64,000 nt of DNA from Caecibacter massiliensis (GTDB lineage Bacteria; Bacillota; Negativicutes; Veillonellales; Megasphaeraceae): assembly GCA_900095875.1 (NCBI GenBank), contig LT608311.1, forward strand, positions 496,001 to 560,000, read 5' to 3'. The position numbers were made by a program, and so were the translations under genes. The notes below the pieces were generated by a model. The model saw nothing but the letters and a program-made list of their open reading frames with translations, was not told the DNA's origin and made no database searches. Shown in pieces: positions 6,695 through 13,236 of the stretch; position 1 is the stretch's first letter; each line of letters begins with the position of its first letter.

Positions 6695-8938
6695 TTACAG
6701 GAAATCTGTGACTTTCAGCTTTAATCCATAAATGAAATACCCGGCTTTCCGCTTACGCCTGTCGAATCCGGCTTTCTCCAGTGCTCCATAAAAGTCCGTC
6801 GTGCTTCGGGTATACTCGTTCATCTGCTGGCAGTATGCCCGATAGGCCGTATAAAGTTCCCCGGACTTCTCGCTAAACGCCGCATCCACATCGCAGCAGT
6901 CATCCAGGAAGTGCCGAAGCCAGTCATTCTGCCCGCGATATTCATTGATGGCAGACGCGACACATTCGGGCGTATCCAGGTGATAATCCTTGGCAATGAC
7001 CCGCTCTGCCCCTTCGATAATCCACTGCAGAATGGCAGGGCCGGCTTTCTCCACCAGGTAGTCTGCGTAGTTCTTGATATCACTTTTCCCTTCGAACTGG
7101 GCCTTGAAGGGCATGACGATAAGACGCCGCCAGGTCCCTTCATCATTGGCGCCTACCCTGGGCAGGTGGTTCGTATAGAGGACCAGCGTGTGTGTCGGTA
7201 CGAACTTAAAGGGATCCTTATATTTCTTTTCGCCGCTCACCTCATCGGTCGAGCAGAGCTGTTTCAGGATGGACGTAGAGAGCCGGACGCCTTCTTCCAT
7301 TTCGGCCGCGATAATCATCCGCTTCCCTTTCAATTCTGCCATTTCCGGACGGACGTTCCGCTTGCAGCCGACCGTCAGGGCATCGGCAGAGATTCCGCCA
7401 CAGTAACTGCCAAGGACCCGGGCCAGGGAGTTCCAGTAGGTCGATTTGCCGTTGCGGCCATCGCCATACGCAATGACCAGGGCTTCCACATAGACTTTTC
7501 CAATGGCCATAAGACCGCTGATTTCCTGGGCGTAGTCGATGAGCGCCGTATCGCCGGTAAAGAACTGCTGGACGGCTTGTTCCCAGATGTCTTTCCCTTC
7601 GCTTCCCGGGTCTACAGAAGTACATTTCGTGATGAAATCCGAAGCCTTATGTTCCTGCCGTCCCCGCATCCCCTTCCGCAAATCATATGTATAAGACGGG
7701 GTGTTCAGCAGGAATTCATCTGCATCCAATGCCTGGATGGGCATCTGGACCATGGGCTTCAGTGCCTGCAGTGCCGACAGGATATAGCGCATATCGCGGC
7801 GCTTCAGGACAAACTTCCGGTACGCTTCTGCGGCAAGGTAGGCGGCGTAGGCTTTGGCCTGTGCTGGCCCAATCATCTTTTCCAGCGTCCGTCCTCCCTT
7901 ACGGATGATGTCTTCTGAAATCCCTGTCCCGGCTAATTTCTTCAATGCCTGTTCGTACTGGTCAATGGCATCGGCGAGCTGCAGATCCAGAAATTCTTCT
8001 GCCGCGCCGACTGCCGCCTGACGCGATTCTTCCCAACAAACTCCGTCATAGCGGATGAAATCCGTGCTGTCGGTGTAGCGCAGTTCATTACCGTATTCCC
8101 TGGCGATGACCTTGGCCTGGCCGATATCCGAGTAATCCTCCGGCCGCAGGGAGTCCCGGGTGCCGAAGTCGTTGTTGTATTCATCCGGGCTGACATAGCC
8201 TTCCTGCTGGGCGATGCGTTCCCCGAAACGGACTGCACTTCTCCAGATCTTGTTCAGTTCTTCATCTGGAAGCGGCGGGTCACACTTTTCCGCTTCGTCG
8301 AGAAAAATTTGGTACGCCTTTTCCGTCGCCCCGTAACGTTTGATGACGCGGCCGGCAAAGCGGCTCATGGTGCGGTTCCGGCGTCCGGCCGGGATACTGT
8401 GCGACTCGGTATCTCCCACTTTGAGTACCTGGTCGATTGTCGTTTCCCCGTCCTGCCATAATACTTTCCCGACGGAGCAGCCATAGATGAACCGGGCCGC
8501 ATCGAGGGCCGCTTCATCGAAGAAGGGATACGCCCGGTGGATTGCCCGTTTCATTTCTGTATAGTGCTGTTCATCCGTGATATCCGGAATCCCGAAATAG
8601 GCATGGAAGCGCGGTCTGGCACACTTCCCGTCCTTGGGTTTCATGTGATTCCGTGATGGCACGATGGCTACCGAGACTTTCGGCAGCATGGCCAGGAGCT
8701 TTTCCGGGGTCACCCATTCGGCGGGATTCTCCGAGTGGGTGTTGTCACAATCCATGACCAGGACGTCGGCAGAGAGGAAGTTCTCCCGCTTCCGATAACA
8801 ATCTTTGAAGGCTACGCAGACATGATCGAAAGCGGCAACCGCTTTCAGGTCTTCAGCACATCTGATTTTTTGCTGCCTGGGGTAGCGGCAATTCGCTTCC
8901 ACGCCAGCAAAGTCTGACCTATAAAGTGTAAAATTCAT
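6695..8938 (-). CDS. Phage primase-helicase (D5/P4 family)
   Basis: A 747-residue replication protein. The N-terminal third (about 1-230) resembles a primase-polymerase-like domain with acidic DVLVMDCDNTHS and the basic FHAYFGIPD segment. Residues ~270-400 form a D5 N-terminal-like linker. The C-terminal part is a superfamily-3 helicase with Walker A GDGRNGKST (about 485-493), the acidic Walker B-like MIIAAEMEEG, and the motif C-like LVLYTNHLPRV with Asn sensor. The extreme C-terminus is a winged-helix-like segment (TTDFYGALEKAGFDRRKRKAG). The start ATG overlaps the DUF4406 stop (ATGA). Its size and gene order match temperate siphophages of Firmicutes. Confidence 0.92.
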   Translation of the reverse strand: MNFTLYRSDFAGVEANCRYPRQQKIRCAEDLKAVAAFDHVCVAFKDCYRKRENFLSADVLVMDCDNTHSENPAEWVTPEKLLAMLPKVSVAIVPSRNHMKPKDGKCARPRFHAYFGIPDITDEQHYTEMKRAIHRAYPFFDEAALDAARFIYGCSVGKVLWQDGETTIDQVLKVGDTESHSIPAGRRNRTMSRFAGRVIKRYGATEKAYQIFLDEAEKCDPPLPDEELNKIWRSAVRFGERIAQQEGYVSPDEYNNDFGTRDSLRPEDYSDIGQAKVIAREYGNELRYTDSTDFIRYDGVCWEESRQAAVGAAEEFLDLQLADAIDQYEQALKKLAGTGISEDIIRKGGRTLEKMIGPAQAKAYAAYLAAEAYRKFVLKRRDMRYILSALQALKPMVQMPIQALDADEFLLNTPSYTYDLRKGMRGRQEHKASDFITKCTSVDPGSEGKDIWEQAVQQFFTGDTALIDYAQEISGLMAIGKVYVEALVIAYGDGRNGKSTYWNSLARVLGSYCGGISADALTVGCKRNVRPEMAELKGKRMIIAAEMEEGVRLSTSILKQLCSTDEVSGEKKYKDPFKFVPTHTLVLYTNHLPRVGANDEGTWRRLIVMPFKAQFEGKSDIKNYADYLVEKAGPAILQWIIEGAERVIAKDYHLDTPECVASAINEYRGQNDWLRHFLDDCCDVDAAFSEKSGELYTAYRAYCQQMNEYTRSTTDFYGALEKAGFDRRKRKAGYFIYGLKLKVTDFL

Positions 8939-9354
8939 TTTTGAACCTCCTCTAAATCACCGTTGAAATATCGCAATCGATAATTCTTCCATCTGGCTCT
9001 TTTGATTTCAGCCTCCATCCCGGCTGATACGACATCGCCGAATACCCAGACTTCCCGGCACAGGCTCATCAGCACGTTGCCAAAGTGCAGCCCCAGTTTC
9101 CGTTCCTTTGGGTTGGTGTCATCCAGGAACTGTGTGAACAGGAGATGCGGGGCTATAGGAATATATCCCTGTTCAAAAGCAAACCGGGAATACCGCCGGG
9201 CGTTTTCTACATTCCCGGCGATATTTCCTGAATACGGCGAACAGATATATACCAGCGGCCAATACACCCTGAGCGTTTTCTGTTCATTGTCGATAAGCGC
9301 TAATGCATCGTGCGGAGTCATATCTTTGTAGTGTTCGTGATTAAATATCGTCAC
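8935..9354 (-). CDS. DUF4406 / nucleoside deoxyribosyltransferase-like protein
   Basis: A 139-residue protein. VYICSPYSGN, then NVENARRYSRFAFEQGYIPI, then APHLLFTQFLDD and the acidic VWVFGDVVSAGMEAEIKRA follow the pattern of DUF4406, a Rossmann-like family related to nucleoside 2-deoxyribosyltransferases. It may act on nucleotides during phage replication, but this is not established. I use the GTG at 9354 because AGGGGAGGT lies six bases upstream; this start overlaps the antirepressor stop by 14 bases. Its own stop overlaps the primase start by four bases. Confidence 0.82.
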   Translation of the reverse strand: MTIFNHEHYKDMTPHDALALIDNEQKTLRVYWPLVYICSPYSGNIAGNVENARRYSRFAFEQGYIPIAPHLLFTQFLDDTNPKERKLGLHFGNVLMSLCREVWVFGDVVSAGMEAEIKRARWKNYRLRYFNGDLEEVQK

Positions 9355-10138
9355 ACCCGCACCTCCCCTGCTCAATAAGCGGGAAATTTCCTTCGCCAGT
9401 CATCAGCTGATAAATAAACAGCCGCCCTTTCTGCGTCCAGTATGTGTAGACCCGATTATGCAGAACTCCATTTCCATCAGGGACGTTGAACGTTTTCGTA
9501 CTGGTGTACCCCAGCGGTGCATATGCCTGGTAAAGCAGCCAGATGTTTCCCTGCTTGTACTGGATGCCTCGTTCATGGAGCCAGTTGTTCAGACGCCGGG
9601 CCGACCATCCGTAGTCCTTGGCGATGACTGAAGTCTTGACGAGGTCTTTGCACTGGAGGACCAAATCATAGTAAGACGCCTTTGGTCGGAGTTCAGCAAT
9701 CTGTTGCTGTTGAGCGGCTGCAAGAAGTTCCATGGATCTGCGATGTTTTCGTTCTTCCTTGAGTCGGGTGAGTACAGCGATAGCCAAATCCGGATTGTTG
9801 AGGATAGCATCTGTTGCATATAACCCCGTTCTGCGGATAGACGGAATCACTTCATGGGTCACCCATCTCTTAAAGGCCTTCGCTTCGGGTTTACGGCTTC
9901 CAAGAATCAGCGTGTACAATCCCGGTTCGTTGACGACCCGCTTTTCCGGGTTCCCCGGAATACCCTCGGTTAAAACGAGGGTATTCTTTTCGTCATCATC
10001 CAGTCTCGACAATGCATCACTCGGGTTTCCGATATCCAGAATCCGGCACACATCGGCGGCTACAAACCATGGCTCACCGTTCACGATGGCCGTACGTACG
10101 TTCATTCCGTCATAGATAAAGTTTTCTACGTTCGTCAT
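9341..10138 (-). CDS. Phage antirepressor (Bro-N and KilAC domains)
   Basis: A 265-residue two-domain protein. Residues ~1-110 are a Bro-N domain (NVRTAIVNGEPWFVAADVCR, then DEKNTLVLTEGIPG and VNEPGLYTLILGSRKPEAK). The C-terminal ~100 residues are a KilAC domain (VIAKDYGWSARRLNNWLHER, then GVLHNRVYTYWTQKG). Such proteins usually inactivate a phage repressor to trigger lytic growth. The ATG at 10138 has GAAAGGGG eight bases upstream and is preferred to the longer ATG at 10156. No classic CI-type repressor is visible next to it. Confidence 0.93.
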   Translation of the reverse strand: MTNVENFIYDGMNVRTAIVNGEPWFVAADVCRILDIGNPSDALSRLDDDEKNTLVLTEGIPGNPEKRVVNEPGLYTLILGSRKPEAKAFKRWVTHEVIPSIRRTGLYATDAILNNPDLAIAVLTRLKEERKHRRSMELLAAAQQQQIAELRPKASYYDLVLQCKDLVKTSVIAKDYGWSARRLNNWLHERGIQYKQGNIWLLYQAYAPLGYTSTKTFNVPDGNGVLHNRVYTYWTQKGRLFIYQLMTGEGNFPLIEQGRCGCDDI

Positions 10139-10176
10139 GTTAACGACCCCTTTCAAATTCGTTGCGGAGTTTTCTC

Positions 10177-10815
10177 CTATTTTTTAGCCTCCGCAGAGCT
10201 TCTAATCTGACGGTTTGCAAAATAATTTTGTAATTTTTTCTTGGCCCTTTTGAGCTTCTGTGTGATGTTGTTTTCGTTGGCTCCAATCCTAGCAGCATAT
10301 CCTCGGATAGATTCTCCGTTAATAAACACAGCAATGACCGCATCTGCCCATTCGGGCTTTTTTGCTAAAACTCTATAGATGGTTTGGCAAACTGCATCAT
10401 CATCATTCTTCTTTGCCCGATTCAGTTCATCACGGCTAACCAGATTCATATCCGGGACGGGTTTTCCATTGCGCCGACATCCGCTCCCAGCAATTCCGCA
10501 GCTATAAGTATCGGGTGCATCTTCGATAGGATTAGCCAGAACTCCATCTTGTTCATCGCGGCTCTGGTAATCCGGGAACTCAGTCCTTCTGCGATGTTCC
10601 CGATGCCAATCGTTGTATAACGGCCGGTTGAACTCGCCGTCTATGATTTCCTGTGCGCTGCGCCGGATTACAGGTTCCCCTTCTGCGGCAGTTCGTTTTC
10701 TTTGCTGATAATCTCTCTCAATCATGATTTTGCATTCGCCCTCCGTGACGTCGACATCCATGGTCAGGGGGGCCTTTGATTCGTTATTGTCATAATACTT
10801 GACTCTGATTTTCAT
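10177..10815 (-). CDS. Phage sigma-70-like / HTH protein
   Basis: A 212-residue protein. The N-terminus (MKIRVKYYDNNESKAPLTMD) is a short beta-rich domain. The centre is basic and polar. The C-terminus (VCQTIYRVLAKKPEWADAVI, then GYAARIGANENNITQKLKRA) is a sigma-70 region-4-like helix-turn-helix. It is the promoter-proximal gene of the leftward phage operon, so an early transcriptional role is likely. I chose the third ATG (10815) because AGAAAGGA lies eight bases upstream; the two earlier ATGs overlap that site. A weak terminator-like hairpin (10866-10895) lies upstream. Confidence 0.72.
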   Translation of the reverse strand: MKIRVKYYDNNESKAPLTMDVDVTEGECKIMIERDYQQRKRTAAEGEPVIRRSAQEIIDGEFNRPLYNDWHREHRRRTEFPDYQSRDEQDGVLANPIEDAPDTYSCGIAGSGCRRNGKPVPDMNLVSRDELNRAKKNDDDAVCQTIYRVLAKKPEWADAVIAVFINGESIRGYAARIGANENNITQKLKRAKKKLQNYFANRQIRSSAEAKK

Positions 10816-10896
10816 TTTTTGCATCCTTTCTCTGCCCATGCCAGAGGACGAGAAGATGCAAAAATAAGGCCCGTCGGAAAATACCCCTACGAGCCT

Positions 10897-11010
10897 TTAC
10901 AAATCCAAAAACGGCGCATGAAATGACACGGTGAGGGCATTTCCATCCTGCCTGCTACCCAGTGGGTAACGGGTAAGACAGTCTATACATCTCATCGTCC
11001 TGATGCGCAC
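10897..11010 (-). other. Candidate structured element with 37-codon ORF at phage early end
   Basis: The segment between the early phage operon and the plus-strand cargo operon is bounded by complementary arms GCGCAT (10914-10919) and ATGCGC (11003-11008). It contains an internal hairpin TACCC-agt-GGGTA (near 10959-10971). On the minus strand a 37-codon ORF with a GTG start at 11010 and stop at 10897 also spans it, without a strong ribosome site. It could be a leader RNA, a small peptide gene or both. Nothing else is seen in 10816-11046. Confidence 0.35.
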
Positions 11011-11046
11011 TTGGACATGTTAGATTTTTTTAAGCTTCAGCTGAAA

Positions 11047-11075
11047 TTGGAAGTGCGGTTCATGTATGATATACT
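11047..11075 (+). promoter_or_regulatory. Promoter of the three-gene cargo operon
   Basis: TTGGAA (-35) at 11047-11052, a 17-base spacer, and TATACT (-10) at 11070-11075. An inverted repeat ATACTT..AAGTAT starts inside the -10 box (11071-11088) and could be an operator. Confidence 0.6.
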
Positions 11076-11154
11076 TAAATAAAAGTATGTCGAGAACTGC
11101 ACTTTACTGATTTCATCTGTCTCTAATTTACTGTAGCGAGCGTTCCGAGCAACC

Positions 11155-11189
11155 GTTACTTGTGTTACTTTTGATGCCTAACGTTACTT
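11155..11189 (+). repeat. Three GTTACTT direct repeats in the cargo operon leader
   Basis: GTTACTT occurs at 11155-11161, 11164-11170 and 11183-11189, between the promoter and the AGGAGGT ribosome site of the first gene. The spacing is 9 and 19 bases. It may be a binding site in DNA or RNA for an operon product. Confidence 0.5.
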
Positions 11190-11209
11190 GTTTAGGAGGT
11201 ACAAAAAAT

Positions 11210-12565
11210 ATGATGTTACCGAACATTCCTCACCTATGTGGAGGAATCTTCTTTGATTTATTACTGGAAGCACGTCGGTTTCGTACCAGCCAACGTGACA
11301 CGTTTAACAGCAAAGCAGATGGGCTTTCTGAACCGGATATATACTGCGGTCTGGCAAAGATACTCACAGGGGAGAATCTTTCCAAGTCTCGCGGCACCGC
11401 ATTAAAGAAAAGCGTGTCCAACTATAAAAAATGTGAAAACAGCAAAGGGGATTATGTTCCTTTTACTGATGAAACACTCCAATCGACTTTCAATACAGGC
11501 TATAACGAAAAAAATTCTGCTATCCTCGAAAGGACAGCAGAATTTATAAAGCAATATTTAAATCCAGAAAAATGCAAGTGGCTCGTCCGGGTATTGATTG
11601 ATATTATGCAGAAAGATAAGTCCATATCCCCGGGCACAGAACTTGCTATAAACTTCGGAGAATGTATACCTGTAAGTTGTCTTCATGAAGCCAAAGCCAT
11701 ATACTTTTTGCCTTTTTTCCTCAGTGTTCTACATTATGTCGTTGTTAATTGCCCAGACTGTGAATCCGGTCGCGATACATTCAAGGCCTGGTATACCCAG
11801 TCTTCCCCGAACGCAGCCTGGAAATTAAAGAATGAAATAAAGCAAAACCTTGGTAAAGACGTAAAACCGATAGAAGTTATCATGGATTTAAAAATCCATG
11901 ATGATGTAGAAAAAGATTCTTCAAAAGCTGCCGATAGCGAAGCAGAAAGTCCTGAATCCGAAGATAAAGAACTGACAGTATCTACGGATTCCAAAACCAA
12001 CGAAGAAGTACCCTCAGACCCCCCTCTTTCCCGCCGTGACACTAAACTTTTAGCTGAGTTAATGAGGGACTTCAATGAGCTATTGAAATTCGGCAGCGAT
12101 ACCGACTTAACTATCATGCCTATGCCATCTAGTTATTCGGATAAATTCGACGATGTATATAAGAAATGGGAACATTCCGATAGAAACTTTAAAAACAAGG
12201 AACTGAATAGCTTGAGGGGAGATATCTTAGGAACTTTGTATTGTTATTTTTATTATTGGGGCTGCTATATGTGGTATGAATCTGCCACTGATTGTTTCGT
12301 TCATAAAAAAAACTTATCTCGTGATGCCGAAAAAATAGAAGAAGAACTTCGAAATCGGATAGATTCCGATAGGAAAGCTTGCAAACAGTTGCATGAACGC
12401 CTGTGTCAATATATCATCGACTTCGATATCGTCGTTGAAGATGTCAACAAAAAAGCCACCCCGGGTGAAAGCCACACCACGATTATCCAGAACCAAACGA
12501 ACATCGCCCATAGCGAATCAAAGACATATAATATTAAAGACAGCAACATCATTTTCAACAAATAA
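11210..12565 (+). CDS. Unrecognised protein 1 of AAA_13 cargo operon; C-terminal Asn-rich motif
   Basis: A 451-residue protein that I do not recognise. AGGAGGT lies nine bases before the ATG at 11210; an upstream TTG (11162) falls within the leader repeats. There is no signal peptide. Residues ~1-235 are mixed helical and could include an HTH-like N-terminus (DIYCGLAKILTGENLSKSRG). Residues ~240-280 are a very acidic Ser/Glu/Asp linker. Residues ~285-415 are helical with aromatic-rich LGTLYCYFYYWGCYMWYES. The tail (about 422-450) is a polar beta motif TTIIQNQTN...TYNIKDSNIIFNK that matches residues 16-39 of the next protein. It is the first gene of a tight operon with an ABC ATPase. I infer a sensor or scaffold role in a conflict system; this is not proven. 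Base composition is AT-richer than the phage genes to the left. Confidence 0.85.
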   Translation: MMLPNIPHLCGGIFFDLLLEARRFRTSQRDTFNSKADGLSEPDIYCGLAKILTGENLSKSRGTALKKSVSNYKKCENSKGDYVPFTDETLQSTFNTGYNEKNSAILERTAEFIKQYLNPEKCKWLVRVLIDIMQKDKSISPGTELAINFGECIPVSCLHEAKAIYFLPFFLSVLHYVVVNCPDCESGRDTFKAWYTQSSPNAAWKLKNEIKQNLGKDVKPIEVIMDLKIHDDVEKDSSKAADSEAESPESEDKELTVSTDSKTNEEVPSDPPLSRRDTKLLAELMRDFNELLKFGSDTDLTIMPMPSSYSDKFDDVYKKWEHSDRNFKNKELNSLRGDILGTLYCYFYYWGCYMWYESATDCFVHKKNLSRDAEKIEEELRNRIDSDRKACKQLHERLCQYIIDFDIVVEDVNKKATPGESHTTIIQNQTNIAHSESKTYNIKDSNIIFNK

Positions 12566-12576
12566 GGAGCACCCGA

Positions 12577-13230
12577 ATGAAAATGCCTGCCCGTGTTGAC
12601 CCGCATATCCCTGTCGTGGGCAACAGCACCTACATAGAAAATCAAAGCAACGATAACTATAACATCAATCACAGCAATGTTACTTTCAATATAGCGCTGC
12701 CCCCACAAGGAGCAAGTAACAGTGCGGCACAGATGATAGCTATCGAAAACTTCAGCAAGGAATACTATCAGCTTCTCGTTACCGGTGAGGAGGATGCCTT
12801 TAAAAATAACTATGTTACCGTGCCTAAAGAATATGCGTTGAGCAGACGTTATGTCCCCGCAGAAATACTGGGACGATGTTCATCCCTGTCAGAAGAAGGC
12901 GTCGCTGAACTAAAGACATTTCCCGCCATCATCTGTATGGAAAACGAAAATCCGGGAGGGGTTGCTGGCTCTAATCAATGTGCAATATATGCGTATATAA
13001 CACAGATAAAAAAAGAAAGCCAAGCTATAAAAGTCGTTTTCTGCCCCATCGCTTCTATCCCTCAAAAGGTGCTATGTGAAAAAAAATATGCAGTCTGTTT
13101 CGATTTAAACATGGACTGCGTTATCACGGATCTAAACTGCTGTGCCTGGTCTGTTCATAAAGTGAACCTGTTTGAAGCTTTTAAAGAAGCCGGACTGGAA
13201 AAACTTCCGTTCCCTTCGCAATGGAGGTAA
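12577..13230 (+). CDS. Unrecognised protein 2 of AAA_13 cargo operon; N-terminal Asn-rich motif
   Basis: A 217-residue protein. Its N-terminus carries NSTYIENQSN and NYNINHSNVTFNI (residues 16-39), a near match to the last 30 residues of protein 1. After a Pro/Gly/Ser linker, residues ~60-217 form a soluble alpha/beta domain with FPAIICMENENPGG, AIYAYITQIKK, AIKVVFCPIASIPQ and AWSVHKVNLFEAFKEAGL. That spacing (FPA..EN, then I-T-x-I, then P-x-x-x-L, then W-x-h-K-x-x-N-L) reminds me of small domains found in other bacterial conflict proteins, but I have no name for it. AAGGAG precedes the ATG. It starts 11 bases after gene 1, and the ATPase follows within 6 bases, so all three should be made together. 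I infer an adaptor between protein 1 and the ATPase. Confidence 0.83.
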   Translation: MKMPARVDPHIPVVGNSTYIENQSNDNYNINHSNVTFNIALPPQGASNSAAQMIAIENFSKEYYQLLVTGEEDAFKNNYVTVPKEYALSRRYVPAEILGRCSSLSEEGVAELKTFPAIICMENENPGGVAGSNQCAIYAYITQIKKESQAIKVVFCPIASIPQKVLCEKKYAVCFDLNMDCVITDLNCCAWSVHKVNLFEAFKEAGLEKLPFPSQWR

Positions 13231-13236
13231 TTGCCT

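Noticed and set aside
10914-11008. Hammerhead-type ribozyme suggested by CTGATG and GAAA near 10,920-11,005
   Set aside because: CTGATG is not followed by A-stem-GAAA in the required order and the elements are on wrong sides of the closing stem.
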